From: Yersinia enterocolitica subsp. enterocolitica
GTDB lineage: Bacteria > Pseudomonadota > Gammaproteobacteria > Enterobacterales > Enterobacteriaceae
Length of the DNA: 64,000 bases
NCBI RefSeq assembly: GCF_901472495.1
Contig: NZ_LR590469.1
Span: forward strand, 1,798,001-1,862,000
Reading direction: 5' to 3'
This document shows positions 9,321-19,470 of this stretch, piece after piece. The first letter of the stretch is position 1; every line of letters starts with the position of its first letter. The position numbers and the translations under genes were made by a program. A model generated the notes under the pieces. The model ran no database searches, was not told the DNA's origin, and worked only from the letters and a program-made list of their open reading frames with translations.

Positions 9321-9863
9321 CTAAGGCATCAGACCTTTAACGTCGATCGGTTTGGCTTCATTTTCGGCTTCGCCTTTCTGCTTGCCGTCAATCGCCATAC
9401 CGGACATCCGGTAGAAGTTATATTCCGGATATTTACCCGGCCCCGAGATCAACAAGTCTTCTTTCTCATACACCAGATCCTGGCGTTTGAACTCACCCAT
9501 TTCGAAATCCGGCGTCAGCTGGATAGCGGTGGTTGGGCAAGCTTCTTCACACAGGCCGCAGAAAATGCAGCGAGAGAAGTTGATACGGAAAAACTCTGGA
9601 TACCAACGGCCATCTTTGTGCTCGGCTTTCTGTAATGAAATACAGCCGACCGGACAGGCAACCGCACACAGGTTACACGCAACGCAGCGCTCTTCACCGT
9701 CGGGGTCGCGCGTCAGCACGATACGGCCACGGTAACGCGGCGGCAGGTAAACCGGCTCTTCCGGATACATTTGGGTTTCGCGCTTGTGGAAGGCATGAAG
9801 GCCAATCATCCACAGGCTGCGCACTTGGGTGCCGAAACCAACCACTAACTCTTTTAACGTCAT
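9321..9863 (-). CDS. nuoI: NADH-quinone oxidoreductase subunit I (two 4Fe-4S clusters)
   Basis: NuoI carries clusters N6a and N6b, which pass electrons from the peripheral arm to NuoB. Two ferredoxin motifs are complete: CVACNLCAVACP (Cys60, 63, 66, 70) and CIFCGLCEEACP (Cys99, 102, 105, 109), each with the fourth-ligand CP. It has 180 residues, as in E. coli. An amphipathic N-terminus (TLKELVVGFGTQVRSLW) would anchor it at the membrane. It is 14 bases after nuoH. Confidence 0.98.
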   Translation of the reverse strand: MTLKELVVGFGTQVRSLWMIGLHAFHKRETQMYPEEPVYLPPRYRGRIVLTRDPDGEERCVACNLCAVACPVGCISLQKAEHKDGRWYPEFFRINFSRCIFCGLCEEACPTTAIQLTPDFEMGEFKRQDLVYEKEDLLISGPGKYPEYNFYRMSGMAIDGKQKGEAENEAKPIDVKGLMP

Positions 9864-9877
9864 GGTTCATTCACCCC

Positions 9878-10855
9878 TTATTGAGCGTTGTACAAAATGA
9901 CCGCGGCAGTCGCCAGCAGATTCAGCAGGGTCAACGGCAGGCAAACTTTCCAGCCGAATGACATTACTTGGTCATAACGTGGGCGCGGCAAGGATGCACG
10001 GATCAGAATGAACATCACCATGAAGAAAGCCGTTTTCAGCGCAAACCAGATAAATGGCGGCAAGAACGGGCCTTGCCAGCCGCCGAAGAATAAGGTGACT
10101 ATCAGTGCAGAGACAGTCACGATACCGATGTATTCACCGACGAAGAACAGACCGAATTTCATACCGGAATATTCAATGTGGTAACCATCGGCCAGTTCTT
10201 GTTCAGCTTCTGGCTGGTCAAAGGGATGACGGTGACAGACGGCAACCCCCGCAATAGCAAAGGTCACAAAACCAAAGAACTGCGGGATAACATTCCAGAC
10301 GTGCTCTTGAGAGTTAACAATATCCTGCATGTTAAAGGAGCCAGCTTGCGCCACTACGCCCATCAAGGATAAGCCGAGGAACACTTCGTAGCTTAGGGTT
10401 TGCGCTGAAGCACGCATCGCCCCTAACAGAGAATATTTGTTATTACTCGACCAACCGGCGAACAGCACCGCGTATACCGCCAGCCCCGCCATCATCAGGA
10501 AGAACAAAATACCGATATTCAGATCCGCAACCGCCCAGGTCGGGCTGACCGGGACGATGGCAAAGGAGAGCAGCAGCGAGGTAAAGGCAATCACCGGAGC
10601 CAGGGTAAAGATAGCCCGGTCGGAGAAGCGCGGTACCCAGTCTTCTTTGAAGAACATTTTGATCATGTCAGCCACCAGCTGCAATGACCCGCCCCAACCG
10701 ACACGGTTTGGCCCATAACGGTTCTGGAACAAGCCCAGCAAGCGACGCTCGCCGAAGCTCATAAATGCACCGCAAGTCACCACGACCAGCAGAATCACTA
10801 CCGCTTTCAGGACAGAGATTAAAATCTCAATCAATTCAGGGGTAAACCAGCTCAT
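9878..10855 (-). CDS. nuoH: NADH-quinone oxidoreductase subunit H
   Basis: NuoH forms much of the quinone-binding chamber at the join of the two arms of complex I. It has 325 residues and about eight membrane helices. The cytoplasmic loop with conserved charges, DQPEAEQELADGYHIEYSGM, and the segment FGERRLLGLFQNRYGPNRVG match the family. Its start overlaps the nuoG stop by 4 bases. Confidence 0.98.
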   Translation of the reverse strand: MSWFTPELIEILISVLKAVVILLVVVTCGAFMSFGERRLLGLFQNRYGPNRVGWGGSLQLVADMIKMFFKEDWVPRFSDRAIFTLAPVIAFTSLLLSFAIVPVSPTWAVADLNIGILFFLMMAGLAVYAVLFAGWSSNNKYSLLGAMRASAQTLSYEVFLGLSLMGVVAQAGSFNMQDIVNSQEHVWNVIPQFFGFVTFAIAGVAVCHRHPFDQPEAEQELADGYHIEYSGMKFGLFFVGEYIGIVTVSALIVTLFFGGWQGPFLPPFIWFALKTAFFMVMFILIRASLPRPRYDQVMSFGWKVCLPLTLLNLLATAAVILYNAQ

Positions 10856-13605
10856 AGTACTGCCTCCCGCAGATTCTCAACGCGCGCACCCACCATAATC
10901 GGCGGAATACCCGGTAAGCCAAGCGGCAAGCCGACCTGACCCTGAGCCAAGGTTTCACTCAAACGCACTGGCAGACGCAAGGTCTGACCGGCACAGTTGA
11001 ACTCCACCAACGTACCGAGGTTTACCCCGAGACGGGCCGCATCAGCAGGATTGACCATCACATAAGGTGCTGGCATGCGCTGCTGGATGACATCTGAACG
11101 CTGAGACATCTCTTCACTACCAAACAGATGATAGTAAGGGGCAATCTGCCAGTTTTCGCCGTTGGCGGTAAAGGCGGCAGGTATAGAATCAAAGTAACCG
11201 AGCGTTCCCTCCCCTGCTTCAATCAAACGGATACCCGGATCACCAAAGCGCAGCTTGCCGCCCACTTCAGCCTGGAATTTATTCCATGCTTGCGGTGAGT
11301 TCCAGCCCGGTGCCCAGGCAAATGGGATCTGCTGACGGTCAGCCAGTGGGCTGTTGTTCCCTTCCATTGAGAAGGCAAACGGCGTGTCGATATCCTGCGG
11401 TTGGCGCGGTTCGTGCACACTGATATCCGCACGCATGGCAGTACGGCCACTGTAACGGATTGGTGAACGAGCCAGTTTCTGACCACGGATACGGAAGCTG
11501 GCATCGGGTGCGGCTTCAACAATCCCTTCCAACTGCGGCAATGCTGCAACACAGGCCGCAATCACATGGTCAAGTTGTGTCCAGTCCACGTGGCGGCTGG
11601 TATAAGTTGAGTGCAGCGAATGCAGCCAACGCCAGCTTTCCAGCATGATGCTGCGGCTTTCTGGTTTTTTCGGGTCGTCATAATAAGTTGGGTCATAAAC
11701 CTGGAAGAAGCGCTGAGCGCGGCCTTCCTGATTGACCAGCGTACCGTCACTTTCAGCAAAACTGGCCGCTGACAGAATTAAGTTCGCTTTATCCATAATG
11801 GCGGTGCGCTGATGATCAACCACAATCAGGTTAGCCACTTTATCCAGCGCCACATCAACTTTATCTTGCGCCGCGTGGCGATAGAGATCGTTTTCCATCA
11901 CGATAACGCTATCAGCGTCACCTTGAGTCAACAACTCCAGCGCTTGATCCAGTGAACCACCACCGATCATAGCAAGACCGATGCTATTAGCTGCACTGGC
12001 AACGAAAGTAATACCGACATCCGAACCACGGCCTTTCAGGGCTTTTGCCACGTTAGCGGCGGCTTCAATAATGGCATCGCTGCCAGCACTGCTGCCGGTA
12101 ATAATCAGTGGTTTCTTCGCACCCGCCAAGGCTTGCACGATGATATCCACTTTACCTTTCAGATTACGATCCAGGTCAGCTACCGCAGGGGCAGATTCAT
12201 CCAATGCATGCGCAATGGCAAAACCTAACCGAGCCTGATCATCCACTGGCGCACGATAGTTCCATGCCGCGATATCATCCATGCGGGTGTTATCAACATT
12301 GGTGATAAACAGCGGATGTTTAGCGTGTTGGCCGATGTTCATAATCGCCGCAATCTGCCAGTCAGCCACTTTTTGTGCTGCCGCCATTTCACGGGCTTTG
12401 CCTTTCACTGCCTGACGAACAGACAGCGCGATACGAGCACCGGTCTGAGTCAAATCTTCACCCAAAATCAGCACGGCGTCGTAGCTTTCAATTTCACGTA
12501 ATGCTGGCGTGTAGATACCGCCTTCGCGCAGCACTTTCAGCATCAGTTGCAGGCGTTGTTGTTCGCTTGCGGCGATGCCGGTATAGAAGTTTTCCGCACC
12601 CACCAGTTCACGCAACGCAAAGTTGCTTTCCAGACTGGCACGCGGTGAACCGATACCGATGGTTTTCTTCGCCTGACGCAGAATATCCGCCGCACCTTGC
12701 ATCGCCTGCTCGGCGTTGAGGTGGATCCAGTCATTGCCACGCAATTGCTGCGGCTGACGTGGGCGGTCTTTGCGGTTGACGTAGCCATAACCAAAGCGGC
12801 CGCGGTCACACATAAAGTAATGGTTCACGCTGCCGTTGTAGCGGTTTTCGATACGGCGCAATTCACCATAACGTTCACCTGGGCTAGTGTTACACCCTAC
12901 ACTGCACTGCTGGCAGATACTTGGCGCGAACTGCATATCCCATTTACGGTTATAACGCTCGGAATGGGTTTTATCGGTGAATACACCGGTCGGGCACACT
13001 TCTACCAGGTTACCAGAGAACTCGCTTTCCAGCGTGCCGCTCTCGGTGCGACCAAAGTAGACGTTATCGTGCGCACCGTAGACACCAAAGTCAGTGCCAT
13101 CAGCATAATCTTTGTAATAACGTACGCAGCGATAACAGGCGATACAGCGGTTCATTTCATGAGAGATGAACGGGCCGAGATCCTGATTTTGGTGAGTCCG
13201 TTTGCTAAAGCGATAGCGGCGGAAACTGTGGCCGGTCATCACTGTCATATCTTGTAAATGACAGTTACCCCCTTCTTCACAGACCGGGCAATCGTGTGGG
13301 TGGTTAGTCATCAACCATTCAACCACACTCTCACGGAACGCTTTGGCTTCACCGTCATCAATGGAAATAAAGGTTCCATCGGTGGCTGGCGTCATACAGG
13401 ACATCACCAAACGCCCACGCGTGTCATCTGCGTTTTGGTATTGCTTTACCGCACATTGGCGGCAAGCGCCGACGCTTCCCAGCGCCGGATGCCAGCAAAA
13501 GTAAGGAATATCGAGTCCCAGGGAGAGACAAGCCTGTAACAGGTTGTCGGCCCCGTTTACGTCGTATTCTTTGCCGTCTACATGAATCGTAGCCATAGTC
13601 AGCAT
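10852..13605 (-). CDS. nuoG: NADH-quinone oxidoreductase subunit G
   Basis: NuoG is the large Fe-S subunit of the NADH-oxidising arm, with an inactive molybdopterin-oxidoreductase fold at its C-terminus. I start at 13605 (MLTMATIHVDGKEY), which has GGAAG upstream and parallels E. coli MLMATIHVDGKEY; the ATG at 13596 is possible. It is 917 residues long. Visible cluster ligands are the 2Fe-2S set Cys37, Cys48 and Cys51, the HDCPVCEEGGNC set, the two-cluster set CIACYRCVRYYKD...CPTG, and CQQCSVGC for the extra N7 cluster found in E. coli-type enzymes. A gap of about 97 bases separates it from nuoF. Confidence 0.97.
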   Translation of the reverse strand: MLTMATIHVDGKEYDVNGADNLLQACLSLGLDIPYFCWHPALGSVGACRQCAVKQYQNADDTRGRLVMSCMTPATDGTFISIDDGEAKAFRESVVEWLMTNHPHDCPVCEEGGNCHLQDMTVMTGHSFRRYRFSKRTHQNQDLGPFISHEMNRCIACYRCVRYYKDYADGTDFGVYGAHDNVYFGRTESGTLESEFSGNLVEVCPTGVFTDKTHSERYNRKWDMQFAPSICQQCSVGCNTSPGERYGELRRIENRYNGSVNHYFMCDRGRFGYGYVNRKDRPRQPQQLRGNDWIHLNAEQAMQGAADILRQAKKTIGIGSPRASLESNFALRELVGAENFYTGIAASEQQRLQLMLKVLREGGIYTPALREIESYDAVLILGEDLTQTGARIALSVRQAVKGKAREMAAAQKVADWQIAAIMNIGQHAKHPLFITNVDNTRMDDIAAWNYRAPVDDQARLGFAIAHALDESAPAVADLDRNLKGKVDIIVQALAGAKKPLIITGSSAGSDAIIEAAANVAKALKGRGSDVGITFVASAANSIGLAMIGGGSLDQALELLTQGDADSVIVMENDLYRHAAQDKVDVALDKVANLIVVDHQRTAIMDKANLILSAASFAESDGTLVNQEGRAQRFFQVYDPTYYDDPKKPESRSIMLESWRWLHSLHSTYTSRHVDWTQLDHVIAACVAALPQLEGIVEAAPDASFRIRGQKLARSPIRYSGRTAMRADISVHEPRQPQDIDTPFAFSMEGNNSPLADRQQIPFAWAPGWNSPQAWNKFQAEVGGKLRFGDPGIRLIEAGEGTLGYFDSIPAAFTANGENWQIAPYYHLFGSEEMSQRSDVIQQRMPAPYVMVNPADAARLGVNLGTLVEFNCAGQTLRLPVRLSETLAQGQVGLPLGLPGIPPIMVGARVENLREAVL

Positions 13606-13702
13606 GCTTCCAAGTGGCTTGCCATAAGGCAAGCGTTAATCAAAAATTCTGGCGGGATGAATGACCGGTTCCGGATAAACGGGACAGATGCATTCATCAG
13701 GG

Positions 13703-15073
13703 CTACCAACGTTGCTTCAATAGGTTATTCGGTTGAATACCGGCTATGGCTCGGGTGTTGCCATAGTCTTTGCTTGCGATCCCGGCTTCGAATTCTTCCC
13801 GGAAATATTTGATCGCACTTTGTAGTGGTTCAACCGCGCCCGGCGCATGAGCACAGAAGGTTTTGCCCGGCCCTAAGAAGCGGCAAAGCTGCTCCAGCGT
13901 CTCGATGTCGCCCGGCTGACCTTCGCCGCGCTCCAGTGCACGCAGGATCTTCACGCTCCACGGCAACCCATCGCGGCAAGGGGTACACCAGCCACAGGAT
14001 TCACGGGCGAAAAACTCTTCCAGATTACGCACCAGCGGAACCATACCGATTTCGTGGTCTACCGCCATAGCCAATGCCGTCCCTAAACGGCTGCCAGCTT
14101 TAGCGATATTTTCAAAATCCATCGGCAAATCAAGGTGGTCGGCGGTCAGGAAGTCAGTCCCTGCCCCGCCCGGCTGCCAGGCTTTGAATTTCAAGCCATC
14201 GCGCATGCCACCAGCGTAATCTTCCAGAATTTCGCGAGCGGTGATACCAAACGGCAATTCCCACAGACCTGGATTTTTCACCCGGCCAGAGAAGCCCATC
14301 AGTTTGGTACCCGCATCGTTACTTTTACCGGCGGTAATTCCCTGATACCACTCCACGCCATGCTCAAGAATGGCCGGAACGTTACACAGAGTTTCAACGT
14401 TGTTAACGCAAGTTGGTTTGCCCCAAACACCAGAAGATGCCGGGAAAGGTGGCTTAGAACGTGGGTTGGCACGGCGGCCTTCCAGCGAGTTAATCAGTGC
14501 AGTTTCTTCACCGCAAATATAACGACCCGCCCCGGTATGAACAATCAGCTCAAAATCAAAACCGCTGCCCATGATGTTTTTGCCAAGCAAACCCGCTTCC
14601 GTTGCTTCAGCGATGGCACGACGCAAGTGCACGGCGGCTTCGATATATTCGCCACGCAGGAAGATGTAACCGCGGTAAGCTTTCAGCGCGAACGCACTGA
14701 TCAGCATCCCTTCCACCAGCAAATGCGGCAATTGCTCCATCAGCAGGCGGTCTTTATAGGTACCCGGTTCCATCTCATCGGCGTTACACAGCAGATAGCG
14801 GATGTTCATGCTTTCGTCTTTTGGCATCAGGCTCCACTTCAAACCGGTGGAGAAGCCAGCTCCGCCACGCCCTTTCAGGCCGGCGTCTTTGACTAAGCTA
14901 ACAACATCAGGTGCTGCCATGCTTTTTAAGGCTTTTTCCGCGCCGACATAGCCGTTTTTGCTGCGATATTCATCCAACCATACTGGCTGTTTATCATCGC
15001 GCAAACGCCAGGTCAGCGGGTGCATTTCCGGCGTGCGCACAATCTCTTTGGTAAAACCTGAGTGGACTGTCAT
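13703..15073 (-). CDS. nuoF: NADH-quinone oxidoreductase subunit F (FMN, NADH)
   Basis: NuoF binds NADH and FMN and carries cluster N3. The glycine-rich nucleotide/FMN segments GLKGRGGAGFSTGLKW and CGEETALINSLEGRR are present, as are the 4Fe-4S ligands ESCGWCTPCRDG plus a later Cys in GPGKTFCAHAPGA. The 456 residues are about ten more than in E. coli, because of a longer N-terminus (MTVHSGFTKEI) before the conserved RTPEMHPLTWRL. Its start overlaps nuoE by 4 bases. Confidence 0.98.
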   Translation of the reverse strand: MTVHSGFTKEIVRTPEMHPLTWRLRDDKQPVWLDEYRSKNGYVGAEKALKSMAAPDVVSLVKDAGLKGRGGAGFSTGLKWSLMPKDESMNIRYLLCNADEMEPGTYKDRLLMEQLPHLLVEGMLISAFALKAYRGYIFLRGEYIEAAVHLRRAIAEATEAGLLGKNIMGSGFDFELIVHTGAGRYICGEETALINSLEGRRANPRSKPPFPASSGVWGKPTCVNNVETLCNVPAILEHGVEWYQGITAGKSNDAGTKLMGFSGRVKNPGLWELPFGITAREILEDYAGGMRDGLKFKAWQPGGAGTDFLTADHLDLPMDFENIAKAGSRLGTALAMAVDHEIGMVPLVRNLEEFFARESCGWCTPCRDGLPWSVKILRALERGEGQPGDIETLEQLCRFLGPGKTFCAHAPGAVEPLQSAIKYFREEFEAGIASKDYGNTRAIAGIQPNNLLKQRW

Positions 15074-15633
15074 GGATATTGCTCCAGTAACTTCTCAATA
15101 TCTTCAGGCTTCAGGTAGCTGTGCGTATCGTCATCGATCATCATCGTCGGGCCACGATCACAGTTACCCAAACAGCAGGTCGGCAGCAGCGTAAAGCGGC
15201 CATCAAAAGTGGTTTGACCTGGTTGGATGCTGAGTTTTTTCGAAATCGCGGCTTGGATCCCCTGATAACCGGTGATGTGGCACACCACGCTGTCACAGTA
15301 GCGGATCACATGACGCCCAACCGGTTGGCGGAAGATCTGGCTGTAGAATGTCGCCACACCTTCAACATCACTGGCTGGGATACCCAACACTTCAGCAATA
15401 GCGTGAATCGCCCCATCCGGCACCCAACCGCGTTGTTTTTGCACAATTTTCAGTGCTTCAATTGACGCGGCGCGGGCATCTTCGTAATGGTGCTTTTCAT
15501 GTTCGATAGCATCACGTTCTTCAGCACTCAACTCGAAAACTTCTGCTGTGGTCGCCGGTTCAGCCGCATTGACTGCCAGGTTCGCCACATTTTGGCTTTC
15601 GTTACTCACCTGAGTATCTTTTTGGTTGCTCAT
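15070..15633 (-). CDS. nuoE: NADH-quinone oxidoreductase subunit E (2Fe-2S)
   Basis: NuoE is the thioredoxin-fold subunit that carries cluster N1a. The four ligands appear in CDSVVCHITG and TCCLGNCDRGP. The protein has 187 residues, about 20 more than E. coli NuoE, due to an extended N-terminus rich in Asn, Ala and Glu that is probably disordered. It lies two bases after nuoCD and overlaps nuoF by 4 bases. Confidence 0.97.
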   Translation of the reverse strand: MSNQKDTQVSNESQNVANLAVNAAEPATTAEVFELSAEERDAIEHEKHHYEDARAASIEALKIVQKQRGWVPDGAIHAIAEVLGIPASDVEGVATFYSQIFRQPVGRHVIRYCDSVVCHITGYQGIQAAISKKLSIQPGQTTFDGRFTLLPTCCLGNCDRGPTMMIDDDTHSYLKPEDIEKLLEQYP

Positions 15634-15635
15634 AA

Positions 15636-17432
15636 TTAGCGGTCCACATCAGACATTACAAAATCGATACTGCCCAGATAGACGATCAAGTCAGATACCA
15701 GGCTGCCACGGATAACTGATGGAATCTGCTGTAAATGGGCATAGCTTGGCGTACGTATCCGGGTGCGATAGCTCATGGTGCTGGCGTCACTGGTCAGATA
15801 GTAACTGTTGATCCCTTTGGTCGCTTCAACCATCTGGAATGATTCGTTAGCTGGCATCACTGGGCCCCATGAAACTTGCAGGAAGTGAGTGATCAGCGTT
15901 TCGATATGTTGTAGCGTGCGTTCTTTCGGCGGTGGAGTCGTCAGTGGGTGGTCTGCCTTGAATGGGCCTTCTGGCATGTTTTTATAACATTGCTCCAGAA
16001 TGCGCAGGCTTTGACGCAACTCTTCCACTTTCAACATCACACGGTCATAACAGTCGCCATTGTTACCGACTGGCACTTCGAAATCGAAGTTTTCATAGCC
16101 GGAGTACGGACGCCATTTACGCACGTCAAACTCAACACCAGTAGCACGTAAGCCAGCTCCAGTCACCCCCCATTCCAATGCTTCTTTGGCATTGTAGGCA
16201 GCAACACCAATAGAACGGCCTTTCAGGATACTGTTCTGCAGTGCCGCTTTGACGTAGGAATCCAGGCGTTTTGGCATCCAGTCAAGGAAGTCACGCAGCA
16301 GACGTTCCCAGCCACGCGGCAGGTCGTGTGCCACACCACCAATACGGAACCAGGCCGGGTGCATACGGAAACCAGTAATCGCTTCTACCAAATCGTACAC
16401 TTTCTGCCGGTCGGTAAAAGCGAAGAACACAGGAGTCATTGCACCGACGTCCTGGATAAAGGTACTGATGTACAGTAAGTGGCTGTTGATGCGGAACAAT
16501 TCAGACAGCATGACGCGAATGGTTTTAACGCGATCCGGCACTTCAATGCCCGCCAGTTTTTCAACTGCCAGCACGTAAGGCATTTCGTTAACACAGCCAC
16601 CAAGATATTCAATACGGTCGGTATAAGGGATGTAGCTGTGCCAGGACTGGCGCTCGCCCATCTTCTCCGCACCACGGTGGTGGTAACCCACATCTGGCAC
16701 GCAGTCGACAATCTCTTCACCATCAAGCTGCAACACGATACGGAACGCACCGTGTGAAGAGGGGTGGTTCGGGCCGAGGTTAAGGAACATAAAGTCCTCA
16801 TTTTCGGTGCCGCGCTTCATACCCCAATCTTCTGGTTTGAAAGTCAGTGATTCCATTTCCAGATCTTCTTTCTGCTTGGTCAGCACAAAGGGATCGAACT
16901 CTGTTGCACGGGCTGGGTAATCTTTACGCAGCGGGTGACCTTCCCAAGTCTGCGGCATCATGATGCGCGTCAGATGAGGGTGACCATCGAAGGTAATACC
17001 GAACATTTCCCAAGTTTCGCGCTCATACCAGTTGGCATTAGGGAAAATCTTGGTCGCTGTGGACACGTGCAAGTCTTTTTCAGACAGTGCCACTTTCAGC
17101 ATGATGTCGCGGTTACGCTCGATGGAAAGCAGATGATAGAAAACAGAAAAATCCGCGTCAGGCAAGCCCTGGCGGTGGGTACGAAGGCGTTCATCTACAC
17201 CATGCAAGTCAAACAGCATGACATACGGCTTCGGTTGTTTTCTCAGAAACGACATTACTTCCAGTAATTGTTCACGCTTCACCCATACCACGGGCATACC
17301 GGTACGAGTTGCTTGAACAACAAAGGCCTCTGGCCCAAAACGGTTCGACAGTTCACCAATCACCGGATCATCAAGATGATCGCGGGTCTGCCATGCTGGC
17401 TGGGTGCTGTCGGACGTCGTTAAATCGGTCAT
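15636..17432 (-). CDS. nuoC: NADH-quinone oxidoreductase fused subunit C/D
   Basis: This is the fused NuoCD protein typical of enterobacteria, 598 residues. The NuoC part (about 1-190) ends with the family signature HPLRKDYPAR. The NuoD part carries FLNLGPNHPSSHGAFR with the quinone-site histidine, and RIEYLGGCVNEMPYVLAVEK. It forms the core of the peripheral arm next to NuoB. About 140 bases separate it from nuoB, the second longest spacer in the operon, and no feature is visible there. Confidence 0.98.
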   Translation of the reverse strand: MTDLTTSDSTQPAWQTRDHLDDPVIGELSNRFGPEAFVVQATRTGMPVVWVKREQLLEVMSFLRKQPKPYVMLFDLHGVDERLRTHRQGLPDADFSVFYHLLSIERNRDIMLKVALSEKDLHVSTATKIFPNANWYERETWEMFGITFDGHPHLTRIMMPQTWEGHPLRKDYPARATEFDPFVLTKQKEDLEMESLTFKPEDWGMKRGTENEDFMFLNLGPNHPSSHGAFRIVLQLDGEEIVDCVPDVGYHHRGAEKMGERQSWHSYIPYTDRIEYLGGCVNEMPYVLAVEKLAGIEVPDRVKTIRVMLSELFRINSHLLYISTFIQDVGAMTPVFFAFTDRQKVYDLVEAITGFRMHPAWFRIGGVAHDLPRGWERLLRDFLDWMPKRLDSYVKAALQNSILKGRSIGVAAYNAKEALEWGVTGAGLRATGVEFDVRKWRPYSGYENFDFEVPVGNNGDCYDRVMLKVEELRQSLRILEQCYKNMPEGPFKADHPLTTPPPKERTLQHIETLITHFLQVSWGPVMPANESFQMVEATKGINSYYLTSDASTMSYRTRIRTPSYAHLQQIPSVIRGSLVSDLIVYLGSIDFVMSDVDR

Positions 17433-17571
17433 TATTTATTCACCACACTGTTTTTTCACCACACTGAATGTGTCATTTTGTGGTCATTTGCCGCACACAT
17501 GTTCTGGAAGAAAAACGGTTCTCTCCAAAAACAAATCACTTACGCACCAAAATCTTATGCCTAAAGGCACA

Positions 17572-18249
17572 TTAGATTTCGTCAGGTGTACGCAGGTTAG
17601 TTACTGCAATTCGTTCAGCATGCTTACGTTCTCTTTCTGGCTGCATATTGGCGCGGTAAACACCTTGATCACCCACAACCCAAGAGAGAGGACGGCGCTC
17701 TTTACCGATAGATTCCTGTAGCAGCAACAATGCTTGCATATAGGCTTCCGGACGCGGTGGACAGCCAGGGATATACACATCTACCGGCAAAAATTTATCC
17801 ACGCCTTGTACGACAGAATAGATATCGTACATGCCGCCGGAGTTAGCACAGGCACCCATGGAAATAACCCATTTTGGTTCCAACATTTGTTCATACAAAC
17901 GCTGAATAACTGGGGCCATCTTGGTAAAGCAGGTACCGGCCACCACCATAAAGTCAGCCTGGCGCGGAGAGGCACGCAATACTTCTGCACCGAAACGTGC
18001 CACGTCATGCACGGCGGTGAACGAGGTCACCATCTCCACATAACAGCAGGAAAGACCGAAGTTATACGGCCAAAGAGAGTTCTTACGCCCCCAGTTCACC
18101 ATGTCATGCATGGCGTTCTCAAGTTTACCCATGTAAACACTACGGTGGACATGTTGCTCGAGAGGATCGCCGCTGACGGTTTCCTGAGTTTGCAGGGGGT
18201 AACGGTCGTTCTCACCGTTAGGGTCTATGCGGGTGAGCGTATAGTCCAT
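17572..18249 (-). CDS. nuoB: NADH-quinone oxidoreductase subunit B (cluster N2)
   Basis: NuoB holds the terminal cluster N2 that reduces quinone. Its ligands are visible as the adjacent pair in LSCCYVEM, the Cys in GACANSGG and the Cys in PGCPPRPE. It has 225 residues. The spacer to nuoA upstream is unusually long (122 bases) and contains a half-ERIC (18281-18340). Confidence 0.98.
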
Positions 18250-18280
18250 GTTAATGCCTCGCTGTATTTATTGACCACTA

Positions 18281-18340
18281 TACCCTTTGTACTTAAAGCC
18301 GCAGGGTTGTTAGCTGTGCGCGTTCACCCCAATCACTTAC
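18281..18340. repeat. Truncated ERIC element between nuoA and nuoB
   Basis: This 60-bp piece matches one terminal half of the ERIC elements elsewhere in the window (ACTTAAAGCCGCAGGG, GTTAGCTGTGCGCG, AATCACTTAC in the same order as in 59388-59657), but the other arm is missing. It is inside the nuo transcript, so it would be part of the mRNA. Confidence 0.7.
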
Positions 18341-18371
18341 CTGTTTTAACTATAGATAAGTTCATCGGGAT

Positions 18372-18863
18372 TTATTTGCTGGTAGCCGTACTTTCAACGC
18401 CACGATCTTTGGGTATAGCTTGCGGATGATTGCTGGCGTATTTAACTATGCTCGGTTTGCTCACGCGGCGATTAGAACGCACAGGAGTCCAATCCAGAGC
18501 GCCAATACGCACCAGATAAACCAAACCAGCCAAGAGCACCAAAATGAAAATGGTTGCTTCGATGAAGCCTATCCAGCCACTCTCACGGATGGAGATTGAC
18601 CATGCATACAGATATAAGGCTTCAACATCGAAAATAACGAAGAACATGGCGACCAGGTAGAATTTCGCAGACAGGCGCATGCGCGCGGAGCCTACTGAAT
18701 CAATACCCGACTCATAAGGGACGTTTTTGGCACGGGCCCGAGCTCTCCCACCCAGGAAGAACGCACCTAGCAGCATCAAACCGCACAGCCCGATTGCGCC
18801 GATCAGGAATACAGCGAACGCCCAATGATGAGCGATAACTTCAGTGGTTGTTGACATACTCAT
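18372..18863 (-). CDS. nuoA: NADH-quinone oxidoreductase subunit A
   Basis: NuoA is a three-helix membrane subunit near the quinone chamber, and the first gene of the operon. The conserved loop PYESGIDSVGSARMRLSAKFYLVAMFFVIFD is present (here at roughly residues 49-79), including the acidic residue of the FDVEALYLYAW helix. It has 163 residues with a C-terminal tail longer than the E. coli protein, rich in Lys, Pro and Ser. The promoter must lie in the long region 18864-19470. Confidence 0.97.
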   Translation of the reverse strand: MSMSTTTEVIAHHWAFAVFLIGAIGLCGLMLLGAFFLGGRARARAKNVPYESGIDSVGSARMRLSAKFYLVAMFFVIFDVEALYLYAWSISIRESGWIGFIEATIFILVLLAGLVYLVRIGALDWTPVRSNRRVSKPSIVKYASNHPQAIPKDRGVESTATSK

Positions 18864-19470
18864 TGCTTACTCATCAAAAGTGGCGTCGGACATCCTGCTC
18901 TTGTATTGGCAGTTAGTGCACCACATCGATTCAAAGGGAAGGATAAAAACCACACAAAACACACTGTCTTAACAACTGTTTAGCCAGTGTTTTACTGTGG
19001 GCTTTTTACTCCTTTCAGTAACCTTTTGTCAACTTTGACAAAAGTAACTACAGATTAATTTACAAACGCACGATCTTACTTAACATTTGATGCGAACCTG
19101 CAAGCTAAATCGAGTCAGTAATTTGTTAAGTCAGAACATACACATATAAACCAACATGAATAGCTCTTACCAACTATACCATTGTCTCAGGAATAACCGG
19201 TTCTTCCACTCACTAACCAGGGGTATTTTTTTGATCCAGAACACGTTTTGAGTGTTATTTCATAAATATTCGGCACTAAAAGTTGCTCTTAATTATTTAC
19301 AAATAATGAAACGGTGTTTTAATAAAACTTATATTAACCACTAAGTTAATCAGGTTTATTAGAAATAATGTGATCTTGAAAAATAGCTTTAAATAAGTAA
19401 AACGACGTTTTGATCACAAAATTAAGCTGAATAGGATAAAAAGAAGCTTTAACAAAGAATGGGAACAAAA
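18864..19470. other. nuo promoter/leader region
   Basis: This 600-bp AT-rich stretch separates nuoA from the tandem YPALs. It holds no credible open reading frame. In E. coli the nuo operon has a long regulated upstream region, and this one is suitably placed, but I cannot assign individual sites with confidence. Confidence 0.5.

Noticed and set aside
14135..14896. Long open frames on the strand opposite nuo genes
   Set aside because: They are shadows of well-conserved coding sequence on the minus strand (here nuoF). None has an independent start signal.
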